Shown in pieces: positions 1 through 7,996 of a DNA stretch of 16,289 nt (the stretch's first letter is position 1; the number at the start of each line of letters is the position of its first letter). Source of the DNA: Candidatus Geothermarchaeota archaeon (GTDB lineage: Archaea; Thermoproteota; Nitrososphaeria; Geothermarchaeales; JDFR-13). Below the pieces are notes generated by a model, which searched no databases, was not told the DNA's origin, and was given only the letters and a program-made list of their open reading frames with translations. The position numbers and the translations under genes were made by a program. Location: contig WAMZ01000085.1 of the NCBI GenBank assembly GCA_015522055.1, positions 1 to 16,289 of the forward strand, written 5' to 3'.

Positions 1-41
1 ACTAGGGCAAGCAGCATTATGACTAGGGTCTCTTCAATCAT
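1..41 (-). CDS. N-terminal fragment of an unidentified protein, cut by window edge
   Basis: Reading leftward from an ATG at 41, an open frame runs off the window edge and encodes MIEETLVIMLLAL, a short acidic start followed by a hydrophobic run that could begin a membrane segment. A TATA-like box (TATATAAT, 62-69 on this strand) is centred about 25 bases before the ATG. That is the spacing expected for a leaderless archaeal transcript, and no convincing ribosome-binding site is present. The product cannot be identified from 13 residues. The call rests only on the promoter geometry and the open frame. Confidence 0.35.
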   Translation of the reverse strand, partial: MIEETLVIMLLAL

Positions 42-61
42 CCATAAGACCAGAAACTAAA

Positions 62-72
62 ATTATATACCC
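62..72 (-). promoter_or_regulatory. TATA-like box for the truncated left-edge gene
   Basis: On the minus strand the sequence GGGTATATAATT resembles an archaeal BRE/TATA element. Its centre is about 25 bases upstream of the ATG at 41, which fits a leaderless start. The rest of 73-125 shows nothing recognisable. Confidence 0.35.
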
Positions 73-125
73 GATATAATTAATATTACTGGCTGATTGT
101 ATCTAGGGGATTCAACTAGACATCC

Positions 126-893
126 CTAGAGACCCCTACTTAATTCCTCAATATAGTACTTCAGATCTTCCTCATCCAATCCATACTTACCCAAGATCTT
201 TATGGCGCCACGGCGGAAAACCTCGTTATCTAGGCTCCCCACCTTCTTCAACAATGCCCTCAACTCATTCAATACTCCATACCGCATACTGGAGTATTTC
301 TTTAGGGGGCCTCCGGCGAACTCTACCTCTTTAATCTCTGCTTCCCTAAACGTGACATAAATTCTTTTTACTTTAGCTGGTCTCTTAGTCCTACCCATGT
401 ACATTAGGGGTTTGTATCTCGATAGGTCCCATCTACCGTCTACGAAGGTCTCATCTGCATATGCCTTCAATACCTCCCCCACGAATAGGTCGTGGTCGCC
501 ATACTTTCTCCTGTCGATGAGTTTTAGGAGCATATAGCCCCGAGCCTCACCTATGTATGGTATCCCGAATTCCTCGTCCCATTCAACCTTGAAGCCTGCT
601 TTGCTTATCTTATTTTTTAGGAATCTCTCCGATACATCCCCAATGTAGGGCATTACATCAACGTACTTAAAATCAACCACATTAAGTGAAAATTTGCCTG
701 CTTCAATTAACAATCTATAGGTGTATCTCTCAGGGGCTACGGCCACACCCATCAGGAAGGGATTGAATGATAGTTGGGTCCACCAAGCCGCTAACATCCC
801 ACCCACACGCTCTTTAGTGCCAGCTACGATGAAGGCCGGGATCACTGGATATGCTATCCTATCCATATATCCAGGAGGAAGTTCTTTATGCAT
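126..893 (-). CDS. Flavin reductase-like FMN-binding protein
   Basis: This 255-residue protein resembles the flavin reductase / FMN-binding split-barrel family (DIM6/NTAB type), which binds FMN and often reduces flavin with NAD(P)H. The N-terminal stretch (roughly residues 10-170) carries the usual layout: an AYPVIPAFIVAGT strand, a GGMLAAWWTQLSFNPFLMGVAV segment typical of the FMN phosphate-binding part, and later HDLFVGEVLKAYAD, where family members close the barrel. The C-terminal 80 residues are charged and not typical of the minimal domain. The frame is open from a GTG at 902, but AGGTG at 904-900 lies six bases before the ATG at 893, so the ATG is preferred. The substrate is unknown and no partner enzyme is adjacent. 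Confidence 0.75.
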   Translation of the reverse strand: MHKELPPGYMDRIAYPVIPAFIVAGTKERVGGMLAAWWTQLSFNPFLMGVAVAPERYTYRLLIEAGKFSLNVVDFKYVDVMPYIGDVSERFLKNKISKAGFKVEWDEEFGIPYIGEARGYMLLKLIDRRKYGDHDLFVGEVLKAYADETFVDGRWDLSRYKPLMYMGRTKRPAKVKRIYVTFREAEIKEVEFAGGPLKKYSSMRYGVLNELRALLKKVGSLDNEVFRRGAIKILGKYGLDEEDLKYYIEELSRGL

Positions 894-950
894 ATACAAC
901 ACCTAAAAATAAATAATATGACTATGGAGGAGATATTAGTAAACACCAGT

Positions 951-958
951 TTTTAAAA
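951..958 (-). promoter_or_regulatory. Putative TATA box of the flavin reductase gene
   Basis: TTTTAAAA lies about 60 bases upstream of the ATG at 893. A start site about 26 bases downstream would leave a short leader that includes the AGGTG ribosome-binding site. It sits in the 88-base gap after the DHH gene stop, so the flavin reductase gene probably has its own promoter. Confidence 0.35.
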
Positions 959-981
959 GAGAGGCTTCTAATCTTAAAGTG

Positions 982-1983
982 CTATTTCTCCAACCATGCC
1001 CAGACATATCCTATAAAGTCCCGGACTTCACGCTTAGGGACGAGGAAACCAGCGACATTAGACTTCCCTCCGCAGATGAAGCCTCTCCTGAGACCCTCTT
1101 CAATTAAGGGAAGGAGATCTCTGTCATTAGAGACACGTATATATAGTTGGTCATACTCCTCACTAAACCCGGTATTATGTAGGAAAATGGTTTTACCTGG
1201 GTACAACTCGGTCAGCTTTCTACCCACCTTAGATATTATATAATATCTTGAATTGAATCTATGGAATATCACGTCGTTTGAGGGGGCAGCTTCACCAACC
1301 ACCCCATTGATCTCCCCCTCTACAGCATCGAGTCTCCCAACCCATTCATCGTAATTAAGAAGGGTCTTAAGGCTATCCAGATTATCTTCGAGAACCTCGG
1401 CCGCCTTATATACGGCTTCTCGATCATTAGTCAGGTGATTGGCGTCGATGAGGAGAGTCAGCCTATAAGTATCCTCGAAGGTTAGGTCGTGTTTACTGCT
1501 TATCTGTTCAACCAACTTATAAATCTCAAGCCCCTTAACCTTGGTATAATAATCTCCTACTATACCTAGGACGGTAAGTATATCGTGTTCCAAATGGAAG
1601 AAGTCATCCATCAACAACGTATTTGAATAGAAGTTGTCTCCATTCTCCATAGGGTAATCAATATAAATTGCGTTGCCTTTCTCTGGATGATAGTGGTGAT
1701 CAATTACTATCGCCCTATTAATAGCCAGATTATCAAGGCGGTCTATAGTATTCTTGGGTAGAGCCATATCCATGACAACGATATAATCATATCCATCGAA
1801 CCCAGTCAATTCTTCCCACGGAATATCATAGATCCCTATGGGAGGAGTATAGAAGCGATGCTTGACATCTAGGATTCGGCGCATTTTTACTACTGAGCAT
1901 ATGCCATCCACGTCCCAGTGGGCAGCCAACAGCAGCCTCCTACCCTTAAAACCAGTGATCAGACTCTCACAATCGATATCCAA
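982..1983 (-). CDS. DHH-family phosphoesterase
   Basis: A 333-residue DHH-superfamily phosphoesterase, the group of metal-dependent enzymes that includes RecJ nuclease, NrnA/pAp phosphatase and GdpP. Metal-ligand motifs are visible: H22-x-D24-x-D26-G, D72 in VVMDMALP, the signature D95-H96-H97, and a later Asp in LGIVGDYY near residue 144. The C-terminal DHHA1-like motif reads GGKSNVAGF, with the usual His of GGGH replaced. The start is a TTG preceded by GGGGTG at the right distance. It must be used, because the first in-frame ATG lies beyond the first metal-binding motif. The substrate could be RNA/DNA ends, an oligonucleotide, a cyclic dinucleotide or pAp; the sequence does not decide. Confidence 0.85.
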   Translation of the reverse strand: MDIDCESLITGFKGRRLLLAAHWDVDGICSVVKMRRILDVKHRFYTPPIGIYDIPWEELTGFDGYDYIVVMDMALPKNTIDRLDNLAINRAIVIDHHYHPEKGNAIYIDYPMENGDNFYSNTLLMDDFFHLEHDILTVLGIVGDYYTKVKGLEIYKLVEQISSKHDLTFEDTYRLTLLIDANHLTNDREAVYKAAEVLEDNLDSLKTLLNYDEWVGRLDAVEGEINGVVGEAAPSNDVIFHRFNSRYYIISKVGRKLTELYPGKTIFLHNTGFSEEYDQLYIRVSNDRDLLPLIEEGLRRGFICGGKSNVAGFLVPKREVRDFIGYVWAWLEK

Positions 1984-2034
1984 ATTTTACACCCCAATGA
2001 TGCACCTAAGCTAAATATATTTACACGAATTATC

Positions 2035-2046
2035 TTTTTATAATAT
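2035..2046. promoter_or_regulatory. AT-rich element that could serve as TATA box in both directions
   Basis: TTTTTATAATAT sits in the 113-base gap between the divergent DHH and Nudix genes. Read either way it resembles an archaeal TATA box. A transcript starting about 26 bases away would have a leader of about 30 bases on either side. A second symmetrical AT element, TAAATATATTTA at 2012-2023, is also present. The assignment is by eye. Confidence 0.35.
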
Positions 2047-2096
2047 CATAATTACTCGTGAGTAGGATTCCCTCGGGATTGGGGTTGATATAGGGA

Positions 2097-2630
2097 ATGG
2101 AGATTAGAGTGGTGAAGGACGAGCTTCTCTGTGAAGGTAGGAGGATTAAGCTGTATAATAGGGTTCTACAGATAGATGATAAGCGTGTAAATACTGATTT
2201 AGTCAAGTTTGGGGAATCGGTGGTCATAGTTCCTCTTTTGAGTGAAGATGAGATAATTTTTCTTAAGCAGTATCGTTCCTCGATTAATAGATGGATATTT
2301 GAGCTGCCTGCGGGAAGGGTGGATGAGGGGGAGGATAAGGAGGCGGCGGCCAGGAGAGAGTTGATTGAAGAGACTGGGTATGAGGCCTCTAAATTGGAGT
2401 ATGTGGGCTCATTCTATGTCTCACCCGGATATAGTGATGAATACATGCACTTGTATATAGCTAGTGGATTAAAGTACGTAGGTGAGGAGCCAGAAGAGGA
2501 TGAAGTAATAAGAACCGAAGTAGTGAAGATAAGTGAATTGAAAGAGATGCTTTATAAGGATATTGTGGATGGGAAGTCTATCGTGGGGGTTCTCACACTA
2601 CTCTGGAGGAATACACGGAGGGTGAAATAA
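2097..2630 (+). CDS. Nudix hydrolase, ADP-ribose pyrophosphatase type
   Basis: A 177-residue Nudix hydrolase that cleaves a nucleoside diphosphate linked to another moiety, most likely ADP-ribose to AMP and ribose 5-phosphate. The Nudix box is a perfect match at residues 73-95 (G73, E79, R87-E88, E91-E92, G94). A proline (P110, in SPGYSDE) lies 15 residues after the box, which is characteristic of ADP-ribose and sugar-nucleotide pyrophosphatases. The upstream sheet residues IVPLL and the ELPAGRV entry are also typical. The ATG start gives the normal family length; the base context is GGGG-rich, with no ideally spaced ribosome-binding site. It is the first gene of a run with the flippase, whose start follows three bases after this stop, so a sugar nucleotide is also a plausible substrate. 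Confidence 0.9.
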   Translation: MEIRVVKDELLCEGRRIKLYNRVLQIDDKRVNTDLVKFGESVVIVPLLSEDEIIFLKQYRSSINRWIFELPAGRVDEGEDKEAAARRELIEETGYEASKLEYVGSFYVSPGYSDEYMHLYIASGLKYVGEEPEEDEVIRTEVVKISELKEMLYKDIVDGKSIVGVLTLLWRNTRRVK

Positions 2631-2633
2631 AGC

Positions 2634-4076
2634 TTGTCCAGTATTAGAGTGAGGAGGGCAGGTCTCTACTATTTCACCGCTCAACTACTCTCCTACCTAA
2701 TTACAGTCCTATATACCATCTATGTGGCTAGGGCCCTACCTAAACTAGACTATGGCCTTTATGGATATATTCTGAGCCTTTGGATGGCCGTTGACGTATT
2801 CAAGACAGGGTACAACTTCTGGGCAGGCCGAATGATGGCTCGAGGAAAGAAGTGTTTAAAAACGCTGATGATTGCCAACCTCATCGTCTCCCTACCTACA
2901 GCCACAGCCCTATTAATGTTAATTTATAGACAACCCGGCATCTATGGTGATGCCTTTATCATGGTGAGCATACTATCGGTAATATATATTATTATCTCAT
3001 ACCTATATGGTTCGTTGGTCAGAACTACAGCGATGCTCCGCCCTCACCTACTGGGAATCGACCCTATACTTAACTCCATCTTAAAGATCATTGTCGGGAT
3101 ACCGTTAATCAACTATCTAGGTTTAACAGGCGCATTAATAACCCTCGTTATAGGCAACTTGATTGTATCTATAGCATTATTCAGGATAAATAGGGAGGAT
3201 ATAGAAGACAAGATTGATTTCAGTCTAGTTAGGGAGTGGACCAAGGGGGCGTGGTATCCTATCCTCTTATCACTGGCTAATGTTCTGTTGATCAACATCC
3301 AATTAATAGTTTTGGGGTGGATGGAGGCCGTTAATCAACTACCTTCTTATAATATGGCGTTTAGAGCCTCGAGATTCATCCAGTTTGCCGGAGCTATATC
3401 CATAGCCTTAGTACCAGCACTCCTAAAGGGGCGAGACCCCGAGAAAAGCATATACAACGTTTTGGACTTAATGTTGTTGGTCGCTATTCCCGTAACAATG
3501 GGATTAATAGTATATCCTAAGGAAGTAGTGTATCTTTTCGGCTGGAACAAGTATACTGACGCCCAGATACCCCTAATAATCCTAGCTACCTCAACATTCA
3601 TCAGTCTATTTAACCTTGTGGGGCGGAGAAGCATAATTGGTTTGGGAGATGTTGATGCAGACTACACTATAGATGTTAAAAGGTTGGTTAGAAGTGAGAT
3701 GATGAAGCTTGTTGTATCTTTATACATATCCTTGGCTTTAGAGGCGCTTGCAATAATATTTTTATACGGGAACTATGGTAATGTTGGCTTAGCATTCTCA
3801 CACCTGATAGCATCGGCTACACTGTTTGTACTTATCGGTATAAAAACCGTAAAGATGGTTGAAAAGCGTTTGCTCTTGAATAGGATAGGGAAATATTTGT
3901 TGGCAACCGCCATAGCAATAGCCTCAATCTATTACATACCTAAATATAGGAGTCTATATATCGGATTCTCTGCCATCATAGCCCTAGTAGTATATGTGGT
4001 GGTTATATACTTAATAGATGAAGATACTAGAAAATTAGTTAAGAAGATTCGGGATGAAGTAAGTTTAAGATTGTAA
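2634..4076 (+). CDS. Polysaccharide flippase (MOP superfamily, Wzx/RfbX-like)
   Basis: A 480-residue integral membrane protein with about 12-14 hydrophobic segments. It resembles the polysaccharide transporters of the MOP exporter superfamily, which move lipid-linked oligosaccharides across the membrane. The N-terminus shows the usual pattern: a basic leader SSIRVRRAG, a helix ending in TIYVARALPKLDYGLYGYILSL, then a second helix. Short basic loops alternate with long hydrophobic stretches to a charged C-terminal tail. The start is TTG at 2634, with GGAGGGTG ending nine bases earlier inside the end of the Nudix gene, so the two are co-transcribed. AsnB follows 28 bases later. In this setting it probably flips the precursor of an N-glycan or surface polysaccharide. 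No glycosyltransferase lies nearby to define the substrate. Confidence 0.85.
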   Translation: MSSIRVRRAGLYYFTAQLLSYLITVLYTIYVARALPKLDYGLYGYILSLWMAVDVFKTGYNFWAGRMMARGKKCLKTLMIANLIVSLPTATALLMLIYRQPGIYGDAFIMVSILSVIYIIISYLYGSLVRTTAMLRPHLLGIDPILNSILKIIVGIPLINYLGLTGALITLVIGNLIVSIALFRINREDIEDKIDFSLVREWTKGAWYPILLSLANVLLINIQLIVLGWMEAVNQLPSYNMAFRASRFIQFAGAISIALVPALLKGRDPEKSIYNVLDLMLLVAIPVTMGLIVYPKEVVYLFGWNKYTDAQIPLIILATSTFISLFNLVGRRSIIGLGDVDADYTIDVKRLVRSEMMKLVVSLYISLALEALAIIFLYGNYGNVGLAFSHLIASATLFVLIGIKTVKMVEKRLLLNRIGKYLLATAIAIASIYYIPKYRSLYIGFSAIIALVVYVVVIYLIDEDTRKLVKKIRDEVSLRL

Positions 4077-4089
4077 ATGTATGATAACC

Positions 4090-4095
4090 GAGGTG
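4090..4095 (+). promoter_or_regulatory. Shine-Dalgarno site that fixes the AsnB start
   Basis: GAGGTG lies nine bases before a TTG codon at 4105 whose next codon is TGT (Cys). It supports that TTG as the true start rather than the ATG at 4081, which has no such site. Confidence 0.7.
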
Positions 4096-4104
4096 TATAC
4101 GGGT

Positions 4105-6036
4105 TTGTGTGGCATAACCGGGATATACTCGACAGGCACCATGACGGTACACGCCTCTATACTTCATGAGATGAATAGGTTAATTAGGCATAGAGGACCG
4201 GATGATGAGGGATATGTGATATATAATTTGGAAGGTGAGGTAATAGAGTGTAGAGGAGACGACACAGTAGACGATTTCAACCATTTGAGATATATAGATG
4301 AAGCGGGCGACTTGAGAGTGGGTCTAGGGAATAGACGCCTATCCATTATAGATCCATCCCCAAAGGGGCATCAACCAATGGTAAGTAAAGATAATAGGTA
4401 CTCAATAGTGTATAATGGGGAACTATATAACTATAGGGAGATTAGGAAAGAACTGGAGTCTAAATATGAGTTTAAGAGCGATACCGATACTGAAGTCATA
4501 CTATATAGTGTGATCGAGTGGGGGCTTGAGAAAGCATTATCTAAATTTATTGGAATGTACGCATTCCTCATATATGATAAGGAGAAAAATATTCTTTATG
4601 GGGCTAGGGATAGATTCGGTATAAAGCCTCTATTCTATACCGAGAGTAATGGTGTATATTATTTTGCATCCGAGATAAAGAGTTTCAAGCCCATAGTTAG
4701 ATTCAAGCCAAACATGAAGAAGATATATGAATACCTGACCTTTACTAGAATAATAGATGAGGAGACCTTCTTCAACGATATTTACCAGATCAAGCCAGGC
4801 CACTACTTCATCCTAAGAGAGGGGGAGATGACTATAAATAGATATTGGAACCTCTCTATAGAGGACTCCAAAATTGATCACGATATAGGAAGAATCGTGA
4901 GTAGATGGCGCGATATATTCTATGACTCAATAAAGATACATCTTAGAACAGATGTCCCACTAGGATTCGCTATAAGTGGAGGAATAGACTCCAGCGGATT
5001 AATTGCCGTCTCTCTAGACCTCATTAGAGGAGGGAGGGTTAGGGAAAGAGGCATAGACCCTGTTAAGTTGTATTCGTTTTCGAGTATAATTGATGACCCC
5101 AAGATAGGGGAAGGTAAATACGTGGATATTTTAGTTAAACACTTTAATATAGATCTGGTCGGCATCAAACCCGATGCAGAGGATGTGGCTAAAGACCTCG
5201 AGAAATTTATTTATTATCAGGAGGAGCCTCCGGAGGGGCCGAGTGTCTTCTCACATTGGTGTGTAGTTAAAGAGGCATCCAAATACGTCAAAGTACTCTT
5301 GGATGGTCAGGGCGGCGACGAACTACTCGCTGGATACCATGCATACATACCGGTATATCTAAAAGGCTTGTTAAAGAGGGGAGCCTTCTTGAAGTTTTTC
5401 ACGGAGGCTTTCAGGCTCAAGGACCTCATACTCAGTAAATTCAAGTTGGGCCTAAAGGTATATACTGGCAGAAGAAAGAGACTCATCCTTGAACTATTAT
5501 CCGACGAAATCAGATCGGCTGTTGAAGAGACCGAATTAAAGATGAAGAGTCCGAAGGCAAATAATCTGAAGGAAGCCCTCCTAAATGACTTAACTGGAGG
5601 CAGGCTCCATGAGATCCTAAGATATGAAGATAGGAATAGTATGGCGTTCAGCCTAGAGATCAGGGTGCCTTACGTAAACCATGTATTGGCTGAGTTCATG
5701 ATGAAGGTGCCGGAGGAGGCATGCATATACAAGGGATGGACAAAGTATATTCATAGAGAGATGCTTAAAGGTCTACTACCCGATGAGGTTAGGCTTAGAA
5801 GAACAAAGATTGGATTTGAGGTGCCTGAAGCCAAGTGGCTTAGAGACCTTGAACCTTTTATTAAAGATAAGTTTAAGGACCCACTAGTATCTAAGTTAGG
5901 CATCATAAATAGAGACACATTAAACAAGAAGTTTGAGGAGTTCTGCAGAGGAAGGCTTGGAGACGAATATGCAAGAGTATTCTGGAGAATTCTTTTCCTA
6001 GAGGAGTGGCTCAGGATATACATAAAGGAGAATTAG
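4105..6036 (+). CDS. asnB: AsnB-type glutamine-dependent amidotransferase (asparagine synthase family)
   Basis: A 643-residue class II glutamine amidotransferase fused to an ATP-dependent synthase domain, the asparagine synthetase B architecture. The glutaminase domain begins with CGITGIYS and contains RHRGPDDEG and VYNGELYNYRE. Its catalytic nucleophile must be the N-terminal Cys after Met removal, so the start is the TTG at 4105, not the ATG at 4081, which would add eight residues. The synthase domain has the PP-loop SGGIDSS (residues 291-297) binding ATP, then LDGQGGDELLAGY and LEIRVPYVNH. Normal function is aspartate plus glutamine to asparagine. Members of this family also amidate uronic acids in polysaccharide clusters, and the flippase immediately upstream plus a nucleotide-sugar dehydrogenase nearby make that a real alternative. 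It ends six bases from the convergent phosphoesterase gene. Confidence 0.9.
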   Translation: MCGITGIYSTGTMTVHASILHEMNRLIRHRGPDDEGYVIYNLEGEVIECRGDDTVDDFNHLRYIDEAGDLRVGLGNRRLSIIDPSPKGHQPMVSKDNRYSIVYNGELYNYREIRKELESKYEFKSDTDTEVILYSVIEWGLEKALSKFIGMYAFLIYDKEKNILYGARDRFGIKPLFYTESNGVYYFASEIKSFKPIVRFKPNMKKIYEYLTFTRIIDEETFFNDIYQIKPGHYFILREGEMTINRYWNLSIEDSKIDHDIGRIVSRWRDIFYDSIKIHLRTDVPLGFAISGGIDSSGLIAVSLDLIRGGRVRERGIDPVKLYSFSSIIDDPKIGEGKYVDILVKHFNIDLVGIKPDAEDVAKDLEKFIYYQEEPPEGPSVFSHWCVVKEASKYVKVLLDGQGGDELLAGYHAYIPVYLKGLLKRGAFLKFFTEAFRLKDLILSKFKLGLKVYTGRRKRLILELLSDEIRSAVEETELKMKSPKANNLKEALLNDLTGGRLHEILRYEDRNSMAFSLEIRVPYVNHVLAEFMMKVPEEACIYKGWTKYIHREMLKGLLPDEVRLRRTKIGFEVPEAKWLRDLEPFIKDKFKDPLVSKLGIINRDTLNKKFEEFCRGRLGDEYARVFWRILFLEEWLRIYIKEN

Positions 6037-6042
6037 GTGCAA

Positions 6043-7437
6043 CTACCTAACCTCATTCAAGAAGCTTTCGCCATAGAGTCCTGACAACTCATCTACTGAG
6101 AAGCCGAAGAACTCCGCTATGGTAGGATAGATATCATATATGGATAGGTCCTTAGATTGCCCCCGCTCCCTTATACCCGGCTCACTATACACATATACAC
6201 CATAATAATCGTGTACCGAGTCATCGGGACCTGTATCATTCTCAGGCAGATAATAATTATCGTAACCGAGTGTCCCAGCGGACCTCCAATATAAATCGTC
6301 GAAATAGACCATGAGGTCTGGGGGGCTACCGTTAACCTTGCTATATAATTCACTAGGTACATGGACAACATTCCTCCATACTTCTCCCTTAGGTCCACGG
6401 ATAGACATGATATCTTTGATGAACTGTTTCACGAAATCGGGATATTCCTCACGGGATATAATCCCATTCTCCTCTCTTCCCTCAACATTGAAGAAGATCC
6501 TTGAATAGTATCCTCCCCAACCCCAAACGTATGTATTATTCCAATCCACCGGTGCCTCCGATATCCTTGTACCGGGCTCTACACCATCCTTCAAGACCAT
6601 ATACCCCTTCTCGATAAGCCAGTCATTCACAGCGAAAGCTCCCTTCATATATTTGGCCCCATGATCAGAGACGACCATAATGGCGGTATTCTCCCCAAAC
6701 CTCTGGAGAAAAGTTCCCAACCAATCGTCCAGCAACTTATAATAATTTAGTATGGCATTGCCGAACTCCTTATGAGGCGTATGTCTAGGATGCTCTTCAT
6801 CGAAGTACTTCCAAAATGCATGTTGAACTCTATCAATCCCAATCTCCATATAAATAAATAGGTTCCAGGGCTTCGTATCCAAGAGGTGGTTGATGACCTT
6901 TAACCTATTTACCGTCATATCAACCAATTCCTTATATACGGCCTCCCGATCCTCCCTCCGAAAAACCACATCGAAGACATACTTACCAACTAAAGATTTG
7001 ACTTCATATTTGAGGCTGGGGGGGTAGGTAAACCTAGACTTATCACTGGGGGTCATGAAACCAGATATCATCCAGCCATTCAGGGGTTGTGGTGGATAGG
7101 TAGGCGGTACACCGACCACAGCAGACTTATATCCCCTCCTAGCAATCAACTCCCATATCTTGACATACTTAACATCTTTGCTCGAGGGAATTGTATACTC
7201 ATTGTATCTTCCCTCTATACGGTTTCTAAAGCCATATATTCCTAAGTCCCCAGGCGTTCTCCCTGTAAACATTACCATCCAAGCTGGGACGGTGATCGGA
7301 GGATCACAGCTCTTGAGCCTACCATAGATGGAGTTGTCGAGCAAACGCTTAAAATTAGGAAGTTTCTCAATGAAGCGACCAAAAAGAAGCGATGGAGGCG
7401 CCGCATCCAGACCGAGGACGAATAGTCTCTTAACCAA
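6043..7437 (-). CDS. Alkaline-phosphatase-superfamily enzyme (type I phosphodiesterase / COG3379-like)
   Basis: A 464-residue protein of the alkaline phosphatase superfamily, close to type I phosphodiesterase/nucleotide pyrophosphatase and to the archaeal predicted phosphohydrolase/phosphomutase group. All two-metal ligands appear: D11 (GLDAAPP), nucleophile T49 (PPITVPAW), D202 and H206 (IDRVQHAFW), D258-H259 (VVSDHG) and H409 (SVHDYYG). It has no signal peptide or membrane segment, so it should be cytoplasmic. The start is TTG with GGGGGTG seven bases upstream, overlapping the stop of the APS kinase gene. It is the last gene of the RHH-sat-cysC operon, so its substrate is probably linked to PAPS, for example PAP recycling or handling of a sulfated or phosphorylated sugar. 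A sulfo- or phosphotransferase role is possible but unproven. Confidence 0.8.
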   Translation of the reverse strand: MVKRLFVLGLDAAPPSLLFGRFIEKLPNFKRLLDNSIYGRLKSCDPPITVPAWMVMFTGRTPGDLGIYGFRNRIEGRYNEYTIPSSKDVKYVKIWELIARRGYKSAVVGVPPTYPPQPLNGWMISGFMTPSDKSRFTYPPSLKYEVKSLVGKYVFDVVFRREDREAVYKELVDMTVNRLKVINHLLDTKPWNLFIYMEIGIDRVQHAFWKYFDEEHPRHTPHKEFGNAILNYYKLLDDWLGTFLQRFGENTAIMVVSDHGAKYMKGAFAVNDWLIEKGYMVLKDGVEPGTRISEAPVDWNNTYVWGWGGYYSRIFFNVEGREENGIISREEYPDFVKQFIKDIMSIRGPKGEVWRNVVHVPSELYSKVNGSPPDLMVYFDDLYWRSAGTLGYDNYYLPENDTGPDDSVHDYYGVYVYSEPGIRERGQSKDLSIYDIYPTIAEFFGFSVDELSGLYGESFLNEVR

Positions 7438-7450
7438 GCTTCGACACCCC

Positions 7451-7984
7451 CTATAGATAACCAGCCTCCCTCAGGAAGGACATTATTTTATTGACACACT
7501 CCTCAACACTGGATTTAGAGGTGTCGACCACGACCTCCGGATTGGTGGGTTCCTCATAGGGGTCGTCCAGACCAGTCATATGCTTTATCTCTCCGGCCAG
7601 AGCCCTCTTGTAGAGGCCCTTGGGATCCCTCTCTATACATACCTCCAAGGGACATTTAACATAGACCTCTATGAAGTCACCGATAACATTCCTCGCCTTC
7701 TCCCTAACATCCCTGTAGGGCGAGACGAAAGCCGCTATAACCACAACTCCATTACGCGCTAGGAGATGAGATACAAAAGCAACCCTCGTTAGGTGTCTAA
7801 CCCTATCTTCCCGAGTGAAGCCCGCCTCGGGACTCAACCAAGGCCTGACCAAGTCTCCATCAAGATACTCAACTTTACGCCCCAGGGCTTTAATCTCCTC
7901 GGCCAACCTCTTACCTATAGTGGACTTCCCACTCCCAGGCAGACCAGTCAACCAAACCACAAACCCCTTCTCATCACAAGCCAT
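7451..7984 (-). CDS. cysC: Adenylyl-sulfate (APS) kinase
   Basis: A 177-residue APS kinase that phosphorylates adenylyl sulfate at the 3' position to give PAPS, the donor for sulfation. Visible motifs are the P-loop GLPGSGKST (residues 14-22), LDGD, the FVSPYR segment around the conserved serine, and the family signature KGLYKRALAGEIKHMTGLDDPYE region near the C-terminus, with the lid that closes on APS. Length is typical for stand-alone CysC. The ATG start is preceded by GGGTGG, and the gene begins 12 bases after the sat stop, so the two enzymes are co-translated in order of their reactions. No PAPS reductase or sulfite reductase is nearby, which favours sulfation over assimilation. Confidence 0.95.
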   Translation of the reverse strand: MACDEKGFVVWLTGLPGSGKSTIGKRLAEEIKALGRKVEYLDGDLVRPWLSPEAGFTREDRVRHLTRVAFVSHLLARNGVVVIAAFVSPYRDVREKARNVIGDFIEVYVKCPLEVCIERDPKGLYKRALAGEIKHMTGLDDPYEEPTNPEVVVDTSKSSVEECVNKIMSFLREAGYL

Positions 7985-7996
7985 ATAACCACCCGC

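Noticed and set aside
721..906. A plus-strand open frame opposite the flavin reductase start, and similar short frames opposite Sat, the flippase and AsnB
   Set aside because: All lie wholly within confident genes on the other strand, with low-complexity or Ser/Pro/Leu-rich products typical of antisense translation.
2012..2023. Palindrome TAAATATATTTA between the DHH and Nudix genes
   Set aside because: Twelve AT-only bases in an AT-rich promoter gap are easily random; kept only as part of the promoter note.
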